64,000 bases of DNA, taken from the NCBI GenBank assembly GCA_937139495.1, contig CAKZQC010000047.1, positions 62,001-126,000 of the forward strand, in the 5' to 3' direction. The position numbers and the translations under genes were made by a program. This document shows positions 35,931-44,063 of this stretch, one piece after another (the first letter of the stretch is position 1; every line of letters starts with the position of its first letter). Below the pieces are notes generated by a model. It did not search any database. It had not been told where the DNA came from and saw nothing but the letters and a program-made list of their open reading frames with translations. This DNA is from an uncultured Saprospiraceae bacterium. GTDB taxonomy: Bacteria; Bacteroidota; Bacteroidia; Chitinophagales; Saprospiraceae.

Positions 35931-36806
35931 ATGCAATTGCTAGTCTATTTCCTATTTCGTTTCTTGGTTTTTGTAGTCGGACTTTGTCCGTTTTGGCTGC
36001 TCTATGGCTTATCCGACTTTGCGTATCTATTGCTATACAAGCTCTTAGGTTATAGAAAAATCGTGGTGCAGCAGAACCTCAAAAATTCATTTCCAGAGAG
36101 AACTGATGCAGAACGTTTAGCACTCGAAAAGGCTTTCTATCATCACCTGTTTGATATTTTGGTGGAGAGTATCAAAGGTTTTTCTTTGAGTAAGGAAACG
36201 CTATTGCAACGCCAAAAAATGCTCAACAATTTGCCTCAACAAATGATTGACAAGCATGGCAATGTACTAGTTGTTGGTGGTCATTGTGGCAACTGGGAAT
36301 GGGGCGGAATTAATGCTTCTGCTCACATTAATGGTGCTGCTGTAGTGTTTTATTCACCTATTCATAATAGATACATTGATCAATATATCAAGCATTCGAG
36401 AGAAGTACAAAAGACTTATTTTTGGTCAAGTCCATTAGCCCCTAGAGCCTTCAAAAAATACAAAAACGAGCCGACAATGTATATTATGATTGCCGACCAA
36501 ACGCCTAGTAATCCTCAAAGAGCCCATTGGTTACCTTTTCTGAATCAAGACACGGCTTTTTTGAGAGGTCCAGGCAGTTTTGCTGTCAATTACAATTTGC
36601 CGATTTTGTTTGTAGATATCAAACGTGTCAAACGAGGCTATTATACAATGGAATGCGAAATTATTAGCGAACCTCCAACGGTGCTTGATGCTAAAGAAAT
36701 TACGGCTTTGTATGCTCAAAAACTAGAAGAAAAAATAAAAGAACAACCTGCTAGTTGGTTGTGGTCGCACAAGCGTTGGAAACACAGTCGCTCTGCTCCA
36801 AAATAA
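35931..36806 (+). CDS. LpxL/HtrB-like acyltransferase
   Basis: A 291-residue inner-membrane acyltransferase of the lipid A late-acylation family. N-terminal hydrophobic anchor (about residues 5-42); catalytic H-x4-E as HCGNWE near residue 118; later signature ADQTPSN near 186. These enzymes add a secondary acyl chain to the lipid A precursor from acyl-ACP. It ends the three-gene unit starting at 33105 and faces the next gene tail-to-tail with a 2-base gap. Confidence 0.9.
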   Translation: MQLLVYFLFRFLVFVVGLCPFWLLYGLSDFAYLLLYKLLGYRKIVVQQNLKNSFPERTDAERLALEKAFYHHLFDILVESIKGFSLSKETLLQRQKMLNNLPQQMIDKHGNVLVVGGHCGNWEWGGINASAHINGAAVVFYSPIHNRYIDQYIKHSREVQKTYFWSSPLAPRAFKKYKNEPTMYIMIADQTPSNPQRAHWLPFLNQDTAFLRGPGSFAVNYNLPILFVDIKRVKRGYYTMECEIISEPPTVLDAKEITALYAQKLEEKIKEQPASWLWSHKRWKHSRSAPK

Positions 36807-36808
36807 GT

Positions 36809-37480
36809 TTAGTCGGTATATTTTCTGCCTTCGTCCATATTGCGCAAGCCATTGATACCCAACAACATCAATATAGTCCCAGCCAACAACAAACCGCCTG
36901 CTATGGCTAGTAATATCCAAGTATTTGCCAAAAATAAAATCATCATTAAAAACATCACCAATACATTGATAATCACCCAAGTGATAACCATAGCCGAGTA
37001 CTTGTTGTAGCCTTGGATCCCTATCTTGCGGCGTATAGCTGCTACCGCCACACCGATATAAAAGAAAATAAGTATGGTCAATACCACCAGCACCATAAAC
37101 ATCAATATAGCCAATAATGCTGCTGCGACGGCTGCCGCCAATCCAGCACCCGCCAAGTTGGCAATGCCAAAAATAGAAGCTGCACCACCAATCATTTGGA
37201 GGAAGTAAAAAACTAATCCTGTATTGAAATAATAATGTGGATTGACGTTCTGCTGCTGCTTGGTTCTATTGGGCTTTTTGCGTTTATTTTTTTGAGCTTG
37301 CTTCTTCTTTTTTCGTTCTTTTTTGGCTTTTTCTTTTTCTACAAATGGTTTTGAGCCACCTGCCTTTTCTGTACGAACAACTCTTTCTTTGACAACATCG
37401 CCATAGGCGTTAGCCTCAAACGTAGTGGTAGTCTGCAACAGCAATATTAAAATACCTAAAAGTAAACGATGAAGTAGCAT
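36809..37480 (-). CDS. Exported Lys-rich multi-pass protein
   Basis: A 223-residue protein: cleavable signal (ends near ANAYG), then a strongly basic Lys/Arg/Gln/Asn-rich stretch (about residues 48-77), then four or five hydrophobic segments with Ala-rich helices (from about 88). No family recognised. The same order (signal, basic linker, hydrophobic block) occurs in the next upstream gene 37680-38114. Confidence 0.65.
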   Translation of the reverse strand: MLLHRLLLGILILLLQTTTTFEANAYGDVVKERVVRTEKAGGSKPFVEKEKAKKERKKKKQAQKNKRKKPNRTKQQQNVNPHYYFNTGLVFYFLQMIGGAASIFGIANLAGAGLAAAVAAALLAILMFMVLVVLTILIFFYIGVAVAAIRRKIGIQGYNKYSAMVITWVIINVLVMFLMMILFLANTWILLAIAGGLLLAGTILMLLGINGLRNMDEGRKYTD

Positions 37481-37613
37481 ATATATTTTTTAGAACGTTA
37501 GTAGTTGGAGTCGTATAATACAATAACCTCACAACAATTGTTTTGTTTCAAGTAGGTGGACCAAAAGTGTCCACTCAATACTTCTCATAAAGGGTTTGTT
37601 GCATTCATCTAAC

Positions 37614-37653
37614 CCAAAAAAGTATCAGACACTATGGAAGCATCTGATACTTT
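37614..37653 (-). terminator. Terminator of the 37680-38114 gene
   Basis: A perfect 11-bp stem, AAAGTATCAGA (37619-37629) with TCTGATACTTT (37643-37653). The A-run at 37616-37621 gives the U-tract on the minus strand. Confidence 0.75.
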
Positions 37654-37679
37654 AGCACTTGTCTAAATTTCTATTTGAC

Positions 37680-38114
37680 TTATTTTCTCAATTTTCTAAT
37701 CGTTGGTATTATAATAAGGAGCAGTAGCATTATAAATAGAAAAATACTCCATGTGATAATTCCTGCCACATTTCCTGCAGCAACAGCTGCTGCAAAAAAC
37801 ACGATACAGACAACCAAAAAAGCAATCAATAAAACTACGAATATTAGCAGAACCAGTCCTGTATAATCGCTATTTTGTTTCGTTTTTCGAGTGTCTTTTT
37901 TGCTAAATTTAAACCTCGTTTTTGCTTTGCTTGCATTCGTTTTTTTATTACTTTTTTGCTTTGCTGATTTTTTGAGCGGCTTGACACTCGATTGAATTGC
38001 AGGTACTACTTCTCCTATTTTTTGAGTCTTGGGTACATCTCCAAAAGCAGCCGCTGGCGAAGTTGTTCCGATTAGAGTCAATAAACAGATTAAACTAATT
38101 TTTAGATAATTCAT
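37680..38114 (-). CDS. Small exported Lys-rich membrane protein
   Basis: A 144-residue protein with a signal peptide (ends near AAAFGD), a Lys/Ser/Asn-rich linker (about residues 45-82) and two hydrophobic helices near 86-138. It resembles the 36809-37480 protein in layout (GDV just after the signal; basic linker; hydrophobic block) and may be a shorter relative. Function unknown. Confidence 0.65.
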   Translation of the reverse strand: MNYLKISLICLLTLIGTTSPAAAFGDVPKTQKIGEVVPAIQSSVKPLKKSAKQKSNKKTNASKAKTRFKFSKKDTRKTKQNSDYTGLVLLIFVVLLIAFLVVCIVFFAAAVAAGNVAGIITWSIFLFIMLLLLIIIPTIRKLRK

Positions 38115-38184
38115 GGGATTTTTTTGTTGGGTTTAAAAAAAATATTTAGAAGTTTTTTAAAGTTGTTAAGAGCGTGCCTAAAGT

Positions 38185-39975
38185 TTAGACTTCTTTTTCT
38201 ACAATCTCCATTTGATACATCAAGAAAGTAGCATTTTTATTTTTGGCAATTCCTTTATTGAGTTTGTAATCAAAACTCAATACCTCGTCTTCTATTTTAC
38301 TTTCAAAACAGAGGTTTTCTATTTTTTGCGGATAGGTTTCTTCCATCTTCCCCAAATCCAAATCGTGCGTAGCAATCATCGAAATACAATTCAAATCCAA
38401 AAAGCGTTTGACCAATAATTGAGAGCCCAATAGTTTATCGTCTGAGTTCGTTCCTTTTAGAATTTCGTCCAATATCACAAAAGTTGGTTTCTTTTTGTCT
38501 AGTGTCTGCACAATGTACTGCATTCGCTGCAATTCTGCTTGAAAATACGACGTATTTTTGCTTACAGAATCTTGGACTCGCATCGACGTAATAATATCCA
38601 TCAAGTTGGCTTCTAGCTGTTCGGCACAGACTGGCGCCCCTATTTTAGCTAACAACAGATTGACGGCTACTGCCCTCAAAAATGTACTTTTGCCCGCCAT
38701 ATTGGAGCCTGTCACCACAAAGATAGATTTGCCATCGGCACCCAAACTACAATCATTATTGATACGCTGCTGTGCTGGTATTAGCGGGTGTCCCAATGCT
38801 TTTGCTACAATTTTATTATTCCCAGAAATAGTTAAATGAGGAAAAGTAAAATCTGGATTATTATAATAAAAACCTCCTAAAGAAAGGAGCGTATCCATCT
38901 GTGCCACGTCCAAAAGCCATTTTTCCAACTCTTGATGATAGTCTGCCTTCCACTTTTCGAGGGCAAAAAGGCATTGCAAATCATACAAAACCAATAAATT
39001 GAGTCCCAAACCGACTAGTACATTCTGTCGCTGATCAAAATAATTTATAATCTTAACCAATTTATTGAAGGACTCTTCTGCCGCTACGGCATCTTTATGG
39101 ATTTGTTGGAGTATGCTCGACTGCTCAAAAGTCTCTTGACGTGCCAAGTGCAGCAGCGAAATATACATTTTCAGAATCCCCTGCTTTTTGCCAATAAACG
39201 TATGTTCTTGACCGATATATTTGGCTTGTACGCCCAAGAAACCCAAGTTGACAATAACCATCAATAATAGGGGCAAATATTGGAATGTAAACATATAAAA
39301 TACCAAAGTCGCCAGCGTGATGGCAGGCAACAGAATCCGCACCGTTTTCCAGAAGGTAGATGTGCGAAAAACAGGCGGGCTACTCGCCCATGTTTGTAGG
39401 TAGGTCAGGTCTTCGAGCGTATCTTCAGTCAAGTAACCTTTTGCCATGAAATTTTGTCTAAAATCAAGCTTCGGCGCCAATTCTTTGACCGCTATTTGTT
39501 GCTGCTCTATGGCTGCTACATCAGGTAGCGATTGCTTGAACAAGTTCGCCAAATGCTGCTCTCCCCTAGCGGTAGAGGTACGATTGACAACCGAAAATAA
39601 AGAAGCTTCGCCAAACAAATCTAAATCTGCTGCATAGTCGTGCATCGGGTCTGCATAAGCTGCTCCGCCTTCAAATTCCGATACATTTTCTTGCTGCAAT
39701 CGCTGTTCTTTTTTATTGATTAACAAGAGCTGTTCTAGCAATGATTTTTGGTCGAATACACGCTGATGCCACTTGACCAGATACGCAAAAACAGGTATCG
39801 TCGTCAAGAATACAAAGAGCCAAATAGATTGCTCAAAATTGGAAGAAATGTACTGAATAATTGCTACGACTAGTAGCAAAAAAGTAACAATACGCAGCAT
39901 AGAAATCTTATTCGTTATCGCTTCTTTTTCTTTAAAATCAGCTTCAAACTTTTCGATACGTTGTTGATAGGTCAT
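38185..39975 (-). CDS. Membrane-tethered MutS-family ATPase
   Basis: A 596-residue MutS paralogue without the mismatch-binding domain I. Two hydrophobic helices lie near residues 27-65, and one or two more near 213-250. The helical lever region follows and then the MutS ATPase: Walker A TGSNMAGKSTFLR near 417, the N2/N3 region SMRVQDS near 465, Walker B FVILDEILKGTNSDDK near 497 and ATHDLDLG near 535. The C-terminus lacks a Smr domain, so it is not MutS2. DNA or membrane role unknown. Confidence 0.88.
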   Translation of the reverse strand: MTYQQRIEKFEADFKEKEAITNKISMLRIVTFLLLVVAIIQYISSNFEQSIWLFVFLTTIPVFAYLVKWHQRVFDQKSLLEQLLLINKKEQRLQQENVSEFEGGAAYADPMHDYAADLDLFGEASLFSVVNRTSTARGEQHLANLFKQSLPDVAAIEQQQIAVKELAPKLDFRQNFMAKGYLTEDTLEDLTYLQTWASSPPVFRTSTFWKTVRILLPAITLATLVFYMFTFQYLPLLLMVIVNLGFLGVQAKYIGQEHTFIGKKQGILKMYISLLHLARQETFEQSSILQQIHKDAVAAEESFNKLVKIINYFDQRQNVLVGLGLNLLVLYDLQCLFALEKWKADYHQELEKWLLDVAQMDTLLSLGGFYYNNPDFTFPHLTISGNNKIVAKALGHPLIPAQQRINNDCSLGADGKSIFVVTGSNMAGKSTFLRAVAVNLLLAKIGAPVCAEQLEANLMDIITSMRVQDSVSKNTSYFQAELQRMQYIVQTLDKKKPTFVILDEILKGTNSDDKLLGSQLLVKRFLDLNCISMIATHDLDLGKMEETYPQKIENLCFESKIEDEVLSFDYKLNKGIAKNKNATFLMYQMEIVEKEV

Positions 39976-40104
39976 TTATATATAGCTTGTTTTTTTTATT
40001 ACAAGAGTAAGAAAAGAATTTTTAATTGCCTTTCCAAATCTATGTCGTGAAGTTATGACTAGCAGGCAAAAGTAACTGTACTAAAAACAAAAACATATGT
40101 GTTC

Positions 40105-40203
40105 ATTATACACTAAAAGCCCCCTACTTAGAGGCTTATAAATCAACAAAAAAGCCTATCCACCGCTAACCATTAGAGTTATACACAAAAAAAGTGTTGA
40201 TAA
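40105..40203. promoter_or_regulatory. DnaA-box-like cluster upstream of nrdB
   Basis: TTATACACA at 40179-40187 matches TTATNCACA. TGTTGATAA at 40195-40203 is TTATCAACA on the minus strand, one mismatch. TTATACACT at 40105-40113 has one mismatch. The DNA is AT-rich, so chance matches are possible. Confidence 0.35.
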
Positions 40204-40297
40204 ACATATAACGATTAAAAATAATAATATACAACAGGCAACTAACTACTAATCAATAGATTGCGAAGCAAAACAAGTAAAACAGTAAGATTCTATT

Positions 40298-40327
40298 TTT
40301 GTATTCAAACTAATTATTCTAACTTTG
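40298..40327 (+). promoter_or_regulatory. Bacteroidota-type promoter of nrdB
   Basis: TTTG (40298-40301) and TAACTTTG (40320-40327) with 18 bases between them fit the -33/-7 pattern of Bacteroidota primary sigma factor. The predicted leader is about 90 bases. Confidence 0.6.
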
Positions 40328-40422
40328 TGTCCCACTACCAGCGATGCTAAAAATGTAGTGGTTTTTAACAATCTATTCATACCACCTTTGAGAGTCCCTC
40401 TCAAACAAATTGTTGCTACTAC

Positions 40423-41400
40423 ATGAACAATAACTCAGAACTCTTATTAAGAGAAAATGAAGGAAGATTTGTACTTTTTCCGATACAACACGATGCCATT
40501 TGGGAAATGAGAAAACAGGCGCTCGCTTGTTTTTGGACAACAGACGAAATAGATTTAGCTGCCGACTTGCAAGATTGGAAAAATAAACTGAACGATAACG
40601 AACGTCATTTCATCAAATACGTATTAGCATTTTTTGCAGCGAGTGATGGTATTGTCAACGAAAATTTAGTCCTTAATTTCTACAAAGATGTACAGTTAGC
40701 CGAAGCACGTTCTTTCTATGCCGCACAAATCCAAATTGAAGACATTCATGCCGAGACCTACAGTCTATTGATTGATACTTACATTCAAGATACAGAAGAA
40801 AAAAGTAGTCTTTTCAATGCTATGTCCACGCTTGATTGTGTACAAAAAAAATCAAAATGGGCGTTGCAATGGATTGACAATGCGCCTTCTTTTGCACATC
40901 GTTTGATTGCGTTTGCTGCTGTAGAGGGTATCTTCTTTTCGGGTAGTTTCTGTGCCATTTACTGGCTCAAAAAACGTGGCTTAATGCCAGGTTTGACCTT
41001 CTCCAACGAGTTAATTAGTCGAGATGAAGGCATGCACTGCGATTTTGCGTGTTTGCTCTATTCTATGCTCGACCAGAAGCTCGACAAACAAATCGTACAA
41101 GACATTATTACACAAGCGGTAGAGTTCGAAAAAGAGTTTGTAACCGATGCCTTGCCTGTTTCGCTCATTGGTATGAATGCCAATCTAATGACGCAATATA
41201 TTGAGTTTGTTGCCGATCGTTTGTTGCTTTCTTTGGGCAATGACAAATATTATGACACCGCTAATCCTTTCCCTTGGATGGATTTGATTTCGCTACAAGG
41301 CAAAACTAACTTCTTTGAGAAAAGAGTAGGTGACTACCAAAAAGCAGGCGTTATGGCTGAACGTAGCAAACAAACTTTTTCGCTAGACGAGGATTTTTAA
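40423..41400 (+). CDS. nrdB: Ribonucleotide reductase class I beta subunit
   Basis: A 325-residue diiron/tyrosyl-radical subunit. Metal-ligand helices: Asp/Glu near residue 70-105, EDIHAETYSLLID near 107-119 with a His ligand and the probable radical Tyr, VEGIFFSGSF near 168 and SRDEGMHCDFA near 202. The last residues (FSLDEDF) are the acidic tail that docks to the alpha subunit. Placed upstream of nrdA with 167 bases between them that contain a long hairpin. Confidence 0.95.
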   Translation: MNNNSELLLRENEGRFVLFPIQHDAIWEMRKQALACFWTTDEIDLAADLQDWKNKLNDNERHFIKYVLAFFAASDGIVNENLVLNFYKDVQLAEARSFYAAQIQIEDIHAETYSLLIDTYIQDTEEKSSLFNAMSTLDCVQKKSKWALQWIDNAPSFAHRLIAFAAVEGIFFSGSFCAIYWLKKRGLMPGLTFSNELISRDEGMHCDFACLLYSMLDQKLDKQIVQDIITQAVEFEKEFVTDALPVSLIGMNANLMTQYIEFVADRLLLSLGNDKYYDTANPFPWMDLISLQGKTNFFEKRVGDYQKAGVMAERSKQTFSLDEDF

Positions 41401-41430
41401 GGCAATTTGATTGCAATAAGTAGGTGGACG

Positions 41431-41465
41431 TAAGTATTAAGCACTTTGAAAGTGCTTAGTACTTA
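41431..41465 (+). repeat. Long hairpin between nrdB and nrdA
   Basis: TAAGTATTAAGCACTTT (41431-41447) with AAAGTGCTTAGTACTTA (41449-41465): 17 nearly perfect pairs, the only irregularity being U-G in plus-strand RNA. No T-run follows, so it is more likely a processing, stabilising or attenuating element than a terminator. Confidence 0.7.
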
Positions 41466-41567
41466 CAAACCCAAGCCCAAACCCAAAACAATAGCTATAC
41501 CGCCAATCATTCATCAAAATATCTAATTGGACTACTCCTAGTCCAATCCAAAACATATAAACAATCC

Positions 41568-43937
41568 ATGCAAGTAATAAAAAGAAACGGAGCACGAGAA
41601 GAAGTCAGCTTCGACAAAATTAGAAGACGTATTGAGTATCTTTGTGATGGACTCGATTTGCGTTATGTCGATAGTATCGAAATTTGCAAAAATGTCATTC
41701 AGGGTTTGTTTGATGGCGTGACCACGACCGACCTCGACAATCTAGCAGCCGAAACCGCTGCCAACATGGCAACTCAACACCCAGATTACGCCAATTTAGC
41801 GGCTAGAATTTCGGTGTCTAATTTGCACAAAAATTCAGACAAATCATTCTCTAAAACCATCAAGGCACTACACGGTTACATTGACCCCAAAACAGGTGAC
41901 AACGCCCAGTTGATTTCGGACGAAACGTACGAAATCATTTGGAAAAACCGCAAAGTATTGGACGTGGCGATTAAGCACGAAAACGATTATAACTTTGACT
42001 TTTTTGGTTTCAAAACGCTTGAACGCTCGTACTTGCTACGCATGGACGGCAAAATCGTAGAGCGTCCGCAATACATGCTCATGCGTGCCGCTGTTGGCAT
42101 TCACGGCAACGATATTGTATCGGCAATACAGACCTATACATTGATGTCCGAAAAGTGGTTTATTCATGCTACGCCAACACTATTCAATGCAGGAACGCCA
42201 CGCCCTCAGTTGTCGTCTTGTTTCCTATTGAGTATGACCGACGATTCTATTTCGGGCATCTTTGAGACGCTGACACGCTGTGCCAAAATATCGCAATCTG
42301 CTGGCGGTATTGGCTTGAGTATTCATAATGTACGTGCCAAAGGCAGCTACATCAAAGGGACAGGCGGTACTTCCAACGGTATCGTGCCGATGCTACAAGT
42401 ATTTAACGACACCGCTCGCTACGTCGATCAAGGTGGAGGAAAGCGCAAAGGAGCTTTTGCGGTCTATATGGAACCTTGGCATGCCGATGTATTTGAGTTC
42501 TTGGATTTGAAAAAGAACCACGGAAAAGAAGAACAGCGTGCTAGAGATTTGTTCTATGCCATGTGGATTTCTGACCTGTTCATGAAGCGTGTAGAAGAGG
42601 ATACGACTTGGACGCTCATGTGTCCGAACGAATGCCCTGATTTGTATTCTACTTATGGCGACGAGTTCGAGACCTTGTATATCAAATACGAAACAGAAGG
42701 CAGAGGCAAAAAGACGATTCAGGCAAGAGAATTGTGGACAAAAATACTAGAATCGCAAGTAGAGACAGGCACGCCTTATATGCTCTATAAAGACCACGCC
42801 AACCGCAAGTCGAACCAAAAAAACTTGGGTACGATTCGCTCGTCCAATCTCTGTACCGAGATCATGGAATACACCGACAAGGACGAAGTAGCGGTTTGCA
42901 ATTTGGCTTCGATCAACTTATCGAAGTTCGTTATCAATGGCAAATTTGACTTTGAGAAACTCTACGAAATCACTCGTATTGTGACTAAAAACTTGAACCG
43001 TGTCATTGACATCAACTACTATCCTATTCCAGAAGCCAAAAACTCGAATATGCGTCACCGCCCAATCGGGATTGGTGTGCAGGGATTGGCAGATGCGTTG
43101 ATTTTGATGCGTTATCCGTTCGATAGTACCGAAGGTAAGCTGCTCAATCGTGCTATTTTTGAGACGATTTATTTTGCTGCCTTGACGGAATCTTGCGATT
43201 TGGCAAAGGAAGAAGGACACTATCAGTCGTTCCCTGGTTCGCCTATCAGCAAGGGTATTTTTCAGTTCGATATGTGGGACGAAAAGCCTTCTTCTCGCTG
43301 GGATTGGGAGAGCTTGCGCAAAGAAGTCATGGAATTTGGTACACGCAACAGCTTGCTGCTTGCTCCGATGCCTACGGCTTCTACCTCGCAGATACTCGGC
43401 AATAACGAATGTTTTGAGCCTTATACGTCCAATATCTATACGCGACGCACGATTTCGGGCGAATACATTGTGGTCAACAAACACCTACTGCGCGATTTGA
43501 TAGAAAAAGGTTTGTGGACGGAAGAGGTCAAAGAGCAAATGATTGCGCACAATGGCTCGGTACAGAATATCGACATCATTCCGCAGGATATGAAGGATCT
43601 CTACAAAACGGCTTACGAAATCAAACAGCGTGTCTTGATTGATATGTCTGCCGACCGTGGGGCGTTTGTCTGCCAGTCGCAGTCGCTCAATCTCTTCGTA
43701 GAAGATGCCAACTTCGCCAAGCTCACTTCTATGCACTTCTACGCTTGGAAAAAGGGGCTAAAAACAGGTATGTACTACCTCCGTAGTAAGGCTGCCGTTG
43801 ACCCCATTAAGTTTACGCTATCGGCGAAACACCAACAGAAGTTCGTACAAGCGGAAGCACTGCCTACGGTCAATATGGAAGAAGGGATTGCTTGTAGCTT
43901 GGATAGCCCCGATGATTGCTTGATGTGTGGTAGCTAG
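41568..43937 (+). CDS. nrdA: Ribonucleotide reductase class I alpha subunit
   Basis: A 789-residue catalytic subunit. An N-terminal ATP-cone (residues 1-90, starting QVIKRNGAREEVSFDKI) gives overall activity control by ATP/dATP. The active-site first Cys is in LSSCFLLSM near residue 217; CNLASINLS near 443 holds the radical Cys region. The C-terminal redox pair is CLMC just before the end (residues 785-788). Together with nrdB it supplies dNTPs aerobically; dcd (26661) feeds the pyrimidine branch. Confidence 0.96.
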   Translation: MQVIKRNGAREEVSFDKIRRRIEYLCDGLDLRYVDSIEICKNVIQGLFDGVTTTDLDNLAAETAANMATQHPDYANLAARISVSNLHKNSDKSFSKTIKALHGYIDPKTGDNAQLISDETYEIIWKNRKVLDVAIKHENDYNFDFFGFKTLERSYLLRMDGKIVERPQYMLMRAAVGIHGNDIVSAIQTYTLMSEKWFIHATPTLFNAGTPRPQLSSCFLLSMTDDSISGIFETLTRCAKISQSAGGIGLSIHNVRAKGSYIKGTGGTSNGIVPMLQVFNDTARYVDQGGGKRKGAFAVYMEPWHADVFEFLDLKKNHGKEEQRARDLFYAMWISDLFMKRVEEDTTWTLMCPNECPDLYSTYGDEFETLYIKYETEGRGKKTIQARELWTKILESQVETGTPYMLYKDHANRKSNQKNLGTIRSSNLCTEIMEYTDKDEVAVCNLASINLSKFVINGKFDFEKLYEITRIVTKNLNRVIDINYYPIPEAKNSNMRHRPIGIGVQGLADALILMRYPFDSTEGKLLNRAIFETIYFAALTESCDLAKEEGHYQSFPGSPISKGIFQFDMWDEKPSSRWDWESLRKEVMEFGTRNSLLLAPMPTASTSQILGNNECFEPYTSNIYTRRTISGEYIVVNKHLLRDLIEKGLWTEEVKEQMIAHNGSVQNIDIIPQDMKDLYKTAYEIKQRVLIDMSADRGAFVCQSQSLNLFVEDANFAKLTSMHFYAWKKGLKTGMYYLRSKAAVDPIKFTLSAKHQQKFVQAEALPTVNMEEGIACSLDSPDDCLMCGS

Positions 43938-43968
43938 AACAATAACACTTACGTTAATTTTAATATAT

Positions 43969-44008
43969 CTTGCGGCGAACGAAACTTTGGGGTTTTGTTT
44001 GCCGTAAG
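43969..44008 (+). terminator. Hairpin downstream of nrdA
   Basis: CTTGCGGCGAACGAAAC (43969-43985) pairs with GTTTTGTTTGCCGTAAG (43992-44008). All three irregular pairs are G-U in plus-strand RNA and would be C-A mismatches on the other strand. Only a weak T-rich stretch follows. It is the likely 3' end of the nrd transcript. Confidence 0.55.
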
Positions 44009-44063
44009 GTAATTGTTTAGTAAAAACACAAATTTATCTTTCTGAAATTTTTAAAATAATAAA

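Larger units (their letters stand above)
39976..40422. other. Divergent intergenic region, MutS paralogue / nrdB
   Basis: No gene seen in these 447 bases. It holds a good promoter before nrdB (40298-40327), a -7-like box TAGATTTG for the minus-strand MutS paralogue at 40035-40042, and DnaA-box-like sites listed separately. Confidence 0.55.

Noticed and set aside
40116..40135. AAGCC/GGCTT hairpin as a terminator
   Set aside because: Only five pairs, no T-run, and no gene ends there; both neighbouring genes read away from it.
40105..40203. Chromosome origin suggested by DnaA-box-like sites
   Set aside because: Only one exact box, no dnaA, dnaN or origin-linked genes nearby; transcriptional control of nrd is the simpler idea.
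42918..43484. A 188-residue frame antisense to nrdA
   Set aside because: Lies wholly within conserved nrdA sequence; Arg/His-rich shadow without motif or start signal.
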